Origin: Chiua virens
Lineage: Eukaryota > Basidiomycota > Agaricomycetes > Boletales > Boletaceae
Assembly: GCA_019787685.1 (NCBI GenBank)
Contig: JAHNUO010000025.1
Span: forward strand, 310,001-374,000
Reading direction: 5' to 3'
DNA: 64,000 bases
Shown: piece after piece, positions 10,161-19,380 of the stretch
Numbering within the stretch: the stretch's first letter is position 1
Layout of the letters: every line of letters begins with the position of its first letter
Notes under the pieces: model-generated
Database searches by the model: none
Told to the model about the DNA's origin: nothing
Seen by the model: the letters and a program-made list of their open reading frames with translations, nothing else
Position numbers and translations under genes: made by a program

Positions 10161-12572
10161 ATGACGTTCTCACTGACGAGACCACCTTCTCCGGCTCGTG
10201 AGGGGCATATAACAACCCAGGATCACGAAGTGGACCACCTATCCTCCGCTCTTCATGCCGCCCTGTCGAGTTTCGTCCCAGGATCCTCGGCACATCCCGA
10301 CCACCACCACGACATGATTAGGGAGAAGGAGAGGGTAGGTATCGACATCGTCGTCGATTCAGATTGTATCTCTCTCAAGGGCACCGGCGTCGACGTCGAA
10401 CCCGCCTTGCTCAAGGGCCATATCGTACTGCACCTCAGGGAACCCACCTCCATTAAGGAGATCACCCTCCAGTTCAAAGGGAAAGCCAAGCTACCAGCGT
10501 CGCTGAACGACAGGCGAGTGTTACTTTTCCTCTCTTTTTTCGCTGGCTCATGTGTCGCCTACAGCTCGCCTTTGAGTGCATCACCGCAGTGGTACACCAT
10601 CTGCAACCACGAATGGTCTTTCCTGGAGGGCGAGAGACGACATAGTCACACGCTCAAGGCTGGATTCCACCAATTTCCGTTCCAACTCCAACTGGGCGGT
10701 TCTTTACCATCGAGCATCGCGAGCAACATTAGTGGCGGTGCTTATGTGAGCTACAAGCTCAGGGCTGTTGCCGTTCGTCCGGGTCTCGCGCACAATTTGC
10801 AAGCAGTTATGCCGATATCCATTGTCCGCATCTTCGCCCCTGAAGCACTCGAGTACCAACAATCTCTCGAAATCGAGAATACATGGCCCGAAAAGCTCAT
10901 GTACTCCATCCTGATTCCGCACAAGGCATGGGCTGCTGGAGACAAGTTGACTGCAATCGTGAAGTTCTCACCCCTCGCCAAAGGAGTCAGGGTCCTCATG
11001 GTCACGACGACCATAAGTGAAACAACCAAATTACATTCCCGCGGTGGCGTACAGGAGCAAATACGTAGCGTCGTTACCGCAAACCATGAACTCTTGAACG
11101 GGAACGCCGTCCCTGTGGCAGGACGGAACTTCGGAATCCCGCTCAGCTCCACCTCGTCTCCTCCTACACCGGGACTTTCGAATGGAGATCGTTCGCAGAG
11201 TTTCGGATCACTGGCCCCCCTTGCCAACCAAGACCTCACACTCCGGCAGGTGCCAAGCAGAGCGTCGTCTTCGTCACATGATTCTCATCTATTAGTTGCA
11301 CCGCCACTCCCTTCCAACATTCCTTTACATCCGGCCGAACCTGTCGTGCCGACCTCGACCACCGAGGGCGAGATTCCGATAAGTCAGGACGACATCGTGT
11401 CTCAGCTCACTTTATTTATCCCAAAATCTGTCACCCCCTCACATACCCTCGAACCCATCACGGTTAGCCATCGAATACGATGGTCTTTTCTTATTTCCAA
11501 CACAGACGGACATGCCTCAGAGTTGCGGTGTTCTCTTCCCTTGCACATCCTCGATCCTCGACTGCTTGATGAGGCGAGGGCAAACTGTGCAGTTACCCGA
11601 CGTCTTCTTCTGGGGGGTTCCGAAGCACCCGCAGATGAAGAACAGGACGTTGAGCTTCCGAGCTATTCCGCACACGTTCGGGATCGTGTGGCAAATATGT
11701 ATCTACCTGATTCAGCTACGACACGCGTACCTAATCCATGGGTACACAGTGGTGTCAGCCCGACGCTCCTGCCCGAACACCGGTCGCTGTCTGGTGCGTG
11801 GACACCGTCGGGTGCCACGTCTCCTTTGACACCTCACACGGGCGCATTCTACCTTCCTCATGCACCCCAATCGGGGACCAGCACGCCTCTAGATTTGGTC
11901 AACTCTGAGCTCCTTCTCTCCCTCTCTAACACCGCTCCTCCCCAATCCCACGCCGACGCCAGTCCATATTCAACTTCCCCAGATGTTGTCAGTCGACCTG
12001 AGAGCAGATTCGCCAGCCGGCGTCACAGTCGAGCGCCCAGTCCCGAGCGGCGCCTCACGATGACGACAATCGCACCGCTTCCTGTGTCCACCATCCCCGC
12101 TTCCCACGAGACGTTCTTGCATGACGGCCAAGTGAGTCGCTCACTCCCTGGACTGTTCAACATCCAAATGAAGCCCCAAATGTCGCTCCCGACATCGGGC
12201 TGGCTTCATCCGCGACCCAATTCGCACTCGAGTACCACGTCGTCGACGGATGCGCCACCGCATCGTCTGTCGCAGAATTTCCATATATCGCGGCAGCCGT
12301 CCGTGTCGTCTACCTTGACGATTTCGGTCCCGGTGTCGATGACGTCGACGCCGACGACGGAGCCGGACAACCACCTGTTGTGGCACCGTGCGTTTACGGA
12401 GGTGCCCGATTATGATGTGGCCTCGCGTGGGTTCATTGGTGGTGTGACGCCGTTGACGAGCTTGCGTGGTCTGCCTTCTTATGAAGAGGCCGAGAGGACT
12501 GCGCACGGCGCCAACAGTGAGGATGAGGAACCGTTGATGATCAGAAGGGCTGCGCTCAGGCGGGTGGCGTAG
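10161..12572 (+). CDS. Alpha-arrestin (arrestin-domain protein)
   Basis: Adaptor that in fungi links plasma-membrane transporters to the Rsp5-type ubiquitin ligase for endocytosis. The reading frame starts MTFSLTRPPSPAREGH and is about 800 codons. The arrestin N domain lies at about residues 45-235 (GIDIVVDSDCISLKGTGVDV, SIKEITLQFKGKAKL, CNHEWSFLEGERRHSHTLKAG, FQLQLGGSLPSSIASN). The C domain follows at about 245-470 (PHKAWAAGDKLTAIVKFSPL, later ITVSHRIRWSFLISNTDGH). A long Ser/Pro-rich tail ends with GLPSYEEAER, a PY-like motif that would be a ligase contact. The segment 10514-10564 (51 nt, GCGAGT to CTACAG) is probably a frame-preserving GC-AG intron, because homologs run directly from the FKGKA strand to CNHEW. 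Without it the protein is 803 residues. Confidence 0.85.
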   Translation: MTFSLTRPPSPAREGHITTQDHEVDHLSSALHAALSSFVPGSSAHPDHHHDMIREKERVGIDIVVDSDCISLKGTGVDVEPALLKGHIVLHLREPTSIKEITLQFKGKAKLPASLNDRRVLLFLSFFAGSCVAYSSPLSASPQWYTICNHEWSFLEGERRHSHTLKAGFHQFPFQLQLGGSLPSSIASNISGGAYVSYKLRAVAVRPGLAHNLQAVMPISIVRIFAPEALEYQQSLEIENTWPEKLMYSILIPHKAWAAGDKLTAIVKFSPLAKGVRVLMVTTTISETTKLHSRGGVQEQIRSVVTANHELLNGNAVPVAGRNFGIPLSSTSSPPTPGLSNGDRSQSFGSLAPLANQDLTLRQVPSRASSSSHDSHLLVAPPLPSNIPLHPAEPVVPTSTTEGEIPISQDDIVSQLTLFIPKSVTPSHTLEPITVSHRIRWSFLISNTDGHASELRCSLPLHILDPRLLDEARANCAVTRRLLLGGSEAPADEEQDVELPSYSAHVRDRVANMYLPDSATTRVPNPWVHSGVSPTLLPEHRSLSGAWTPSGATSPLTPHTGAFYLPHAPQSGTSTPLDLVNSELLLSLSNTAPPQSHADASPYSTSPDVVSRPESRFASRRHSRAPSPERRLTMTTIAPLPVSTIPASHETFLHDGQVSRSLPGLFNIQMKPQMSLPTSGWLHPRPNSHSSTTSSTDAPPHRLSQNFHISRQPSVSSTLTISVPVSMTSTPTTEPDNHLLWHRAFTEVPDYDVASRGFIGGVTPLTSLRGLPSYEEAERTAHGANSEDEEPLMIRRAALRRVA

Positions 12573-13289
12573 CGCACGTCGACGCGTCGTTGTTCATCAT
12601 GGTAGGGTGGCACGAGCGTGCTATCTCGACCTCGTGTTTTTCGTGTCTATACTGCTGTTGTACATCTGACGCCACAGGGCTTTCCTGCGTCCCTCTCTCG
12701 TTCACTCGTCCAATCATTTTGTTTTCCCTTTTTGCTCATCATGTCTGATCCCTCCTTGATTGACCCTACCATGTCTCAGACCCGGCGTAGTTTTTCCCCT
12801 TTGGGTATCTTGTTGATACATAGATGGATAGATTGTCGGAATTTGTATCTTGAATAGGCTCTTTGCATTATCCAAGCATGTATGAATAGTCGATTTGGCG
12901 CTGACGTACGGTATGAGACGTGTTGGAACTGAAGCGAGTGTGAGGTGATGAGCCGGGCAAGGTTTTACTCGCAGCGAGATGAAACGAGGCAATGGAGTGT
13001 CGTCGGATGAATCGTACGGAGATCTCGTGTTTCATCACGGTGTCCATTATGAGTTGTCGGTTCATCGGCGGTGATCCCAGTGGCGTGTGCTAACTCGATT
13101 GAGATCCACAAACTTGAAGTCGCGTTTGGTGTAGGATAACACGGAGAATAAGCACGACCGATAATGTGTTGTGAATTCTGACTCCATATGTACTATAACA
13201 AAGAGATATTCTAAAAGAGACTTGGTGATACACGTATCCTGTTACACTAACCGGTAGATAGGAGCAATAGAGAACTAAGTAACCCTGAA
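12573..13289. other. Convergent 3' intergenic region
   Basis: Lies between the stop codons of the arrestin gene (plus) and the decarboxylase gene (minus). It must hold both 3' untranslated regions. No exon seen. Confidence 0.6.
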
Positions 13290-14604
13290 TCAAGCAGACG
13301 TCTTGGGCAGGCCGTCATTGCCCAACAACGCTTCGTCGTCACCGCAGACGCGAGGGCCATCTCCGACACAAGTGTGGATGAGCGTCTTCACGGCCCCAAT
13401 GCCAAAGCGCTTCGCTACGACTGTATCGAAGCCGTCTACGAGGCGACCTTGGACTGCGCCAGTCACCCCTCCGAAGAGCTGGAAAGGATCGTTGAAGGAT
13501 TCTTGAGGGAAATACGAGACGATCAGCTCGATGATCTCCTTCATGTTCTCCCTAGGCGCGTAAATAACCGCGTTCGGACCGGCGTCAAAGGTGTACGCTG
13601 CCTTGTGCTTGCCGGTCTTGTCGAGGGCGACGCGGTTGTACTCTGTCACGACGGCGATGATGGCGCGACTGACGTCATTCATATAAAAGATGGGCGGATC
13701 GGTGTCGAGTGCGACGGCGTGGAACTGGTTCGAGTCTTTCATCGTGATGGCGGCGAACGTGTCAAAGTCGCGGTGTTGAATGGCCTGGGTGATGGCGCGC
13801 ATCCGTTCGGGAACGATGGTGAGGCGCTGCGGGAAGAGGGTGGAGGTGTCGACGGTGCGTTGCATGCCGGCGGTGGAAGAGGTGCCTTTTTTGTCGTCGG
13901 AGACGACGCATATGAGGGCGTGCATGTCGGGCCAGTGAGTTTCTGATGCGACTTGTTCGGCGAAGGAGTCGGAGCCGTCGGGGGCAGTACCCTCGCGCCA
14001 TGCGACGAACCCGCCAAAGAGGGAACGGCAGGCAGAACCGGAACCTTGACGTGCGATGAGGGAGAGATCTTTTGGGGATGCGGGAAGTTGGTAGAGCTTC
14101 GCGAGGGAGTACACGAGGGCTGCAAAGCCCGAGGCAGAGGAAGCGAGACCGGCGGCAGTAGGGAAGTTGTTGTGCGAGCAAATGTGTACGTTCCAATGTG
14201 AGAACTGGGATGTGAATTGGACGTATGTTTAAACGGAAGTATGTAAGGGGGGCAAACCTTCTCCACGTTGGGATTTGCGTCTTCGAGTTCTTTTCGAAGG
14301 CGTCTCATCTCAGTGATACTGGTGTGGAGACGACCACCGGGTGTGATCTCTTCGAGTTTGCCATTGAGCCAGAGGATGTCCTGGGTGAAGGAAGGGTCTG
14401 CACGGGAGGTGGTGGTCGAGCGGAGGTGATTTTGGTTGAGGGTGACGGAGAGGGAAGAGTTGGTCGGCAAGATGAGCTTCGTGTCTCGCTTCCCCCAGTA
14501 CCTAGATCGCAGTGAGTACGCGAAGCAGAGATGTTCGATCTGACTGACTTGATGCAAGCAATGTTGACTGGGGCGGATGCGGTGGCTTGGAAATACTTGG
14601 ACAT
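13290..14604 (-). CDS. ERG19: Mevalonate diphosphate decarboxylase
   Basis: GHMP-family enzyme that converts mevalonate diphosphate to isopentenyl diphosphate using ATP, the last step of the mevalonate pathway feeding ergosterol synthesis. The spliced start is MSKYFQATASAPVNIACIKY followed by WGKRDTKLILPTNSSLSVTL, which is diagnostic. Next come LNGKLEEI, HICSHNNFPTAAGLASSASG, the phosphate-binding RQGSGSACRSLFGGFVAW, and ATMKDSNQFHAVALDTDPP (with a Thr-Met variant at its start). The catalytic Asp lies in AYTFDAGPNAV. The protein closes with IHTCVGDGPRV. Length and motifs are complete. At least two introns interrupt the first third. The start codon is only 26 bp from the end of an inserted transposon, so the native promoter has been pushed 4.5 kb away. 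Confidence 0.95.
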
Positions 14605-14630
14605 GGTGATGGTACGATGGTAATCTATTA

Positions 14631-14749
14631 CTGTTGTTTTCACGTGAGGTGGCAGTGTGGGAAATCTCTCGGAAAAATCACCTCCATCATCGGCCCCCTC
14701 ATAGCGCCTCAACACGCCATCGGAATTGGGCGAAAAAGATACCATTCGA
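14631..14749 (+). repeat. Left terminal inverted repeat
   Basis: 119 bp, matching the reverse complement of 18973-19091 at about 92% by eye count. Weaker matches continue a few dozen bases inward. It contains a perfect TCACGTGA palindrome at 14640-14647, about 36 bp upstream of the ERG19 start codon. Confidence 0.92.
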
Positions 14750-14900
14750 CTTGTGGAGATCCAAGGATTGTATTCCAGTACGACCGCAGGCAAAATTCAC
14801 ACTTTTTAAAATAATCGAAATTTCCCAGCTTCGGGATTTATCCTTCTGGTGAATTTTCATTCCCCAATGCACACCGACCGTCTGATATAGTTGCATAGTC

Positions 14901-16138
14901 ATGCCGAAAGGAGACAAGATCAGCCCCGACACACAATGGGCCGTTATTCGATTGAGCAGGCTCATCAAGACAGATGAAATTGCTATGTGTCTCTCCCTTT
15001 CGACCCGTTCTGTCCATCGCATCAAATCACATTTTGAAACACACGGGACCATCATGGGACATCAAGAGAACACGGTTGATGAGGAACGCAAGAATAAAAT
15101 GCACCTTCGTGATGTTGATGTCGAGGTGAGTCTTACTTTCTTTATTGTATGAGTATGTTGTCATACAGACATCCGACGTGACTGCCTGTACCACTTGGGA
15201 CTTACATATAATGTTTAGTTTCTGCTGGGAACCATTCAAAAGACTCCGGACTTGTACCTTGATGAACTTCAAGAAATGCTCGTTACTTCTTGTGGTGTTG
15301 ATGTCTCGCGATCAACCGTATGGCGCACGCTCCGCAGAGCAGGATTCACAATGAAAAAGGTAGGTTTTAGTATCGATCAGTGTCGTGTTCACAAACCTGC
15401 TCCTTCAGGTCACGCGTGTTGCGGCAGAGCGCTCTGCTCAGAAGCGACTTGAATACATTGCTCGCATTGGAAGGTATGAGGCAGACCAGCTTGTTTTTGT
15501 TGATGAAAGTTCTGTGGATCGCCGTACTACATACCGTGGTCGAGCGTGGTCTATCCGAGGAAGCAAAGCCCAACGCAAGGCATTTTTCATTCGTGGACGT
15601 CGGTATGATTTTTATACAGCATTTGATTTGAGTTATACAAACTGGCTGACTGTAAAACAGCTTTTCTGTTCTTCCAGCACTCACGCTACATGATGGAATC
15701 ATACACTGCAACATTGTCGAGGGGTCCTTCACCACGGACACGTTCTCAGATTTCATAGATGGCTTACTTGACAAGATGCGGCCTTATCCAGAAACAAATT
15801 CGGTCATTGTTATGGACAATTGTAGGATTCACAAGCACCCAGAAATTCAGAATCGAATTGAGGCGAGGCAAGTTTTCTTATTTCTCTCCGATCCCTAAAC
15901 TCATTTTACTTCCAGGGGTATGCGGTGCGAGTTCCTTCCACCTTACTCCCCTGACCTCAACCCGATTGAGCTGGCGTTTTCGGCAATGAAGTACAACCTG
16001 CGCAGAAATGGGGAATATGCTCGATTGGCGATGACACAGTTGTTGGACGAGGACATTTACATGACTCTAACACGTGCTTTGTACATTATCTCCCCTGAAG
16101 ACTCTATGGGCTGGTATCATCACTGTGGTTATGTGTAG
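14901..16138 (+). CDS. Tc1/mariner-type transposase (DDE_3)
   Basis: Cuts and joins the transposon ends. The protein starts MPKGDKISPDTQWAVIRLSR. It has an N-terminal helix-turn-helix region (IAMCLSLSTRSVHRIKSHF) and a second winged-helix-like part (YLDELQEMLVTSCGVDVSRS, TVWRTLRRAGFTMKK). The catalytic domain carries Asp in LVFVDESSVDRRT, Asp in VIVMDNCRIH and Glu in YSPDLNPIELAFS. The last two acidic residues are 34 apart (DD34E). Four introns leave a continuous frame of about 335 residues. The third (15601-15658) splices GRR to FSVLPALTLHDG. The last (15868-15915) uses a GC donor and splits the codon before GMRCEFLPP. Frame, triad and terminal repeats are all intact, so the element could be recently active. 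The stop is at 16138. Confidence 0.9.
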
Positions 16139-16298
16139 ACAGTGTAGTAGTAGGTGACTCCAAGTCCATTGTATGCGACGGGTCGGGTTTTCTGACCATT
16201 TTCATCTTGTACTTCACATATCACATCGCGTAAGTAGTACTAGTTTGTCTCCAGTTCCTCATTGTCACCACGTTTCTGCACATTGAACTTCAATATTC

Positions 16299-18770
16299 AT
16301 GTCGAGAAAGCGCAAGAAGGCTGACGTTGTGGCCCCCACTGCAACCCATGACGCTGGGGTCACTGCAGAAACAGTTCCTCAGCAGAGCATCGAAGGTATG
16401 CTTTTTTTTTCACTCATTTCGCTACGTTACAAGCAAAACATAGGCCCAGTGGTGAAAACTGGAGCGTGTGCAAAGTGTCGTTCATCAAAGGTCAAGTGTA
16501 GCTTTGCTTCCGGGGCCAGTGCATGCCAAAGATGCACAGATCGTGGTTTACTCTGTGTCGCTCAAGAAATCCATGCATGTCCTACTCGTAGTACCAGTGC
16601 TGCACCTGAGCTCCCTCGATCTGCTGATCAGCCGGATGTCACTCAACATCAGTTGCGCTCTAGGAAACAGGCTTGTCAGCCTAAGGCTGCACAAGTCATC
16701 GCACAGCCCTTGCCTCCAAGTCCATCTCTGGATTCTCCCAAGCCAGCTACCAAACGACAGCGCTACTATTCACAACCCCCCGATGACAACGTAGATGCTT
16801 CCTCAGGTGGCCTGTCGAGTATCCCGCCGGATGAGCCACCATCCCCATCACTGCCCTATGATCCGATGTTCAATTCTTTGAACCTCAACTTGAACCCAAT
16901 CCTCGAGGCTGATGAAGAAATGGGTTTTACCATTCCCGATGACTCGGACCTCAGATCAGAGGCAGGCGAACTTTTGAGTGCCCTCCAACTCTCGGCAGCA
17001 GTGGCCGACGATGACTCAGAGGTGGACCTGAATGCGAGTGACTCAGAAGACTTTGGCCGTCGGATCGATGCAGTTGGTAACAGTGACGCAGATGATATGT
17101 TGAGCTCTGAGTCTGAGTCTGCCCATGATGCACTGGAACTCAAGCTTCAGCGCACGCTAGCACGCACTAAGCCTGCACCCAAGACCAACCGCAACACCAC
17201 ACAGCCCAAGGGAAAGGGCAAAGCTACTGCCTCTGTGCCTCTTTCGACAAGCCATGGTCGTACCACTACCACTGGCACTTATGATCCGAAAACATGTTGT
17301 GCGTGCTAGTTTATCAGCACATACTCGCAACACTGACTTGTTTTAGCCTTTGAAATCCGATGTGCTATCCGCCATTCTGATGGATCACCAAACTCTCCTT
17401 TTGTCCTCAAGAATGACTCCTCTCTCAAAGATATTCGTGAAATTATCGCAGAGAAACTCAACCGTTTTCCTACACAAATCCGGCTCCAGTATTGGCTCAG
17501 CACCGAGAAGCGCCATGAGGGACTGACATCCCTTCAATCAGACGAGGAGCTCAAGCTATTCATGGAGTCAATGAGAGATCATTTCGTTCCGAGATGCCTT
17601 CAGAATGGGAAGCCGTCGGCACGCCAACTCAAGAAGATCACAGTGTATTTCGAAGACGCTGCATCTGAGTCATTGAACGAGCCACCTAAAGTTGGAAATG
17701 GCAAAAAGGGAGCAGTACGTTACACCCAACACTCATATCTGTACTATATTTGATTGTCGTATGGCAGGTTGGTATGGCTCGTACAGGAGCTTCGAAGCAA
17801 GGATCAGGCAAACAGACTCAGAAGCCAACTAGTGGCGGCAATCAACTGGAGGGCCCAGCTGAGGAGAAAGAGATCATTGCCGAACTTGAAGCACGATGGA
17901 GGTGCAACTACCACTCTCAAGGGAAGGATGATGCCTACTGTTACCCTGCGCCTACTGGCAGGCCAGGTCATTGCTACGTGATCACATACAGTAATTTGTC
18001 GATTTGGGCATATGAGATTGTAAGTCCGATTTTCGTGTCTCACCTACTGTTGATGTTTTACTGAGTGACGACTCGGATAGATTGGTAAAAGAGCTACAGT
18101 TGATGCAAAACCTGATGTGGTTACCCTTCGAAACATGAGGACTCAGACCCGTCACAGTGGCCGATCAATGTCACAGCCTCTTGACTCAGAAATGCCACAT
18201 CCTCAGGCTGGTGGGCCTCAAGTGGGATATGGCGGGTATGGCTATACCCCGCATCCTGCATGGTTTATGCCCCCTCAAGCATGGGGTATGCATGGCCACG
18301 CTGGTCACCCAAGTGGCCCAGGGTTGGCTGTGAACACACCGAACACTTTATTCCCACCTGGTACTAGTGCCGGCTCAGGAGAGTGTACGCCATCACCATC
18401 CAAGCCCTCGCCTGGTCCATCTCCCACTGCTCTACCATCTGCTCTTTCCAAAACGAGTTCTCAAGCTTCAGGCTCACCCCTCCTGTCTTTCGATGACATG
18501 GATGCCCCTGATATTATTTCGTGGTTCAAGTCCCTTGATTGCCATCCAAAACGCAAAAGAAATAACCTTTCATATGCGCCATTTGGTCCTGTCCTCCAGA
18601 AGAAGGGCTTCGAGTTCCTATTTCAACTGGATCAAAAGTACATCCCACTCAAGGACCTTCAAGACTTGCTCACGATCGAAGTAGGTACAGCAATTTTGAT
18701 CATGCAATATGCATCATGGGACTTGGCTGCACTGCGTGCTGGAAAGTTGATGTTGGCAGGGCAAACTTAG
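16299..18770 (+). CDS. Transposon accessory protein: Zn2Cys6, PB1-like and SAM-like regions
   Basis: Second gene of the transposon, same strand, 160 bp after the transposase stop. The protein starts MSRKRKKADVV, with a basic run that may be a nuclear signal. After one intron comes a Zn2Cys6 cluster, CAKCRSSKVKC then CQRCTDRGLLC, with spacing C-x2-C-x6-C-x8-C-x2-C-x6-C. A long acidic, Ser/Asp-rich segment follows. A compact region at about residues 335-420 (SLKDIREIIAEKLNRFPTQI, LQYWLSTEKRHEGLTSL) looks like a PB1 or ubiquitin-like fold. A Cys/Trp-containing block (RWRCNYHSQGKDDAYCYPA) then a Pro/Gly-rich linker follow. The last 90 residues (DIISWFKSLDCHPKRKR, LKDLQDLLTIEVGTAILIM) resemble a SAM-like helical domain. 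Similar unnamed proteins occur in mushroom genomes. All splice junctions are canonical and the frame is open, about 700 residues. Function unknown; a DNA-binding partner of the transposase or a captured host regulator are both possible. Confidence 0.7.
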
Positions 18771-18972
18771 ATATACCATGCTGTTATATCCATTCTGATA
18801 CACAATATACATGATTCTGTTTGATTTCCTACAAGCCTGACAGTGTGACGCACTTCAAGCAGTCTATAGATTGATCCCGGACAAATTCCGATCACTGCCA
18901 AAATCCCGAAAATAATAATAATTGATTTTGGGCTTCAGTCACGTCGGGATACAATCTACATGCATATACAAC

Positions 18973-19091
18973 TCGAATGGTATCTTTTTCGCCCAATTCC
19001 GATGATGTGTTGAAGCGCTGTGAGGGGGCCGATAATGGAGGTGATTTTTTTTGGAGATTTCCCACACTGCCACCTCACGTGAAAACAACAG
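18973..19091 (-). repeat. Right terminal inverted repeat
   Basis: Inverted partner of 14631-14749, ending CACGTGAAAACAACAG next to the TA at 19092. Confidence 0.92.
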
Positions 19092-19215
19092 TAAGAGATG
19101 AAGATATCGGGTTTAAATTCGGCCCGGAATGTTACTCAAAATGGGATATGGTCACGTGTGACGCCGATCCCATTTTCGGGCGCTGACCGGGTTTACACAC
19201 TGGACCTGAAGCTGG

Positions 19216-19271
19216 TCAGCGACGACGACGACGTGGACGACGACGTGGACGACACCGACGACGACGGCGAC
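19216..19271. repeat. GAC-rich trinucleotide tract
   Basis: An imperfect run of GAC/GTG triplets about 110 bp upstream of the CCR4 start codon. It lies in the native 5' flank that the transposon separated from ERG19. In one frame it would encode poly-Asp, but I see no exon around it. Confidence 0.7.
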
Positions 19272-19380
19272 AGGCAAACATCTGACTGGACATAGTTTCT
19301 TGTTTGTTCTTTGTTATCACCACGGCCGACAGTTGTACATCTTCCTCTGTACGTTCAGCAGGTTGTCCGGCTCTTATGCC

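Larger units (their letters stand above)
14631..19091. mobile_element. Tc1/mariner-type transposon carrying two genes
   Basis: A 4461-bp element bounded by 119-bp terminal inverted repeats, each beginning CTGTTGTTTTCACGTGAGG. The element is flanked on both sides by TA (14629-14630 and 19092-19093), the target duplication expected of Tc1/mariner transposons. By eye the repeats differ at about nine of 119 positions. Inside are an apparently intact DD34E transposase gene (14901-16138) and, downstream on the same strand, a second intact spliced gene (16299-18770) for a Zn2Cys6-type protein. The element sits between ERG19 and CCR4. Simple members of this superfamily are usually 1.2-2.5 kb with one gene, so this one is about twice the usual size. 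Confidence 0.88.

Noticed and set aside
13374..13946. 190-codon plus-strand open frame opposite ERG19
   Set aside because: It is the complement of conserved ERG19 coding sequence and has no family match; its openness follows from ERG19 codon use.
19098..19295. Poly-Asp open frame upstream of CCR4
   Set aside because: It arises from a GAC trinucleotide tract and has no start context, splice partner or conserved neighbours.
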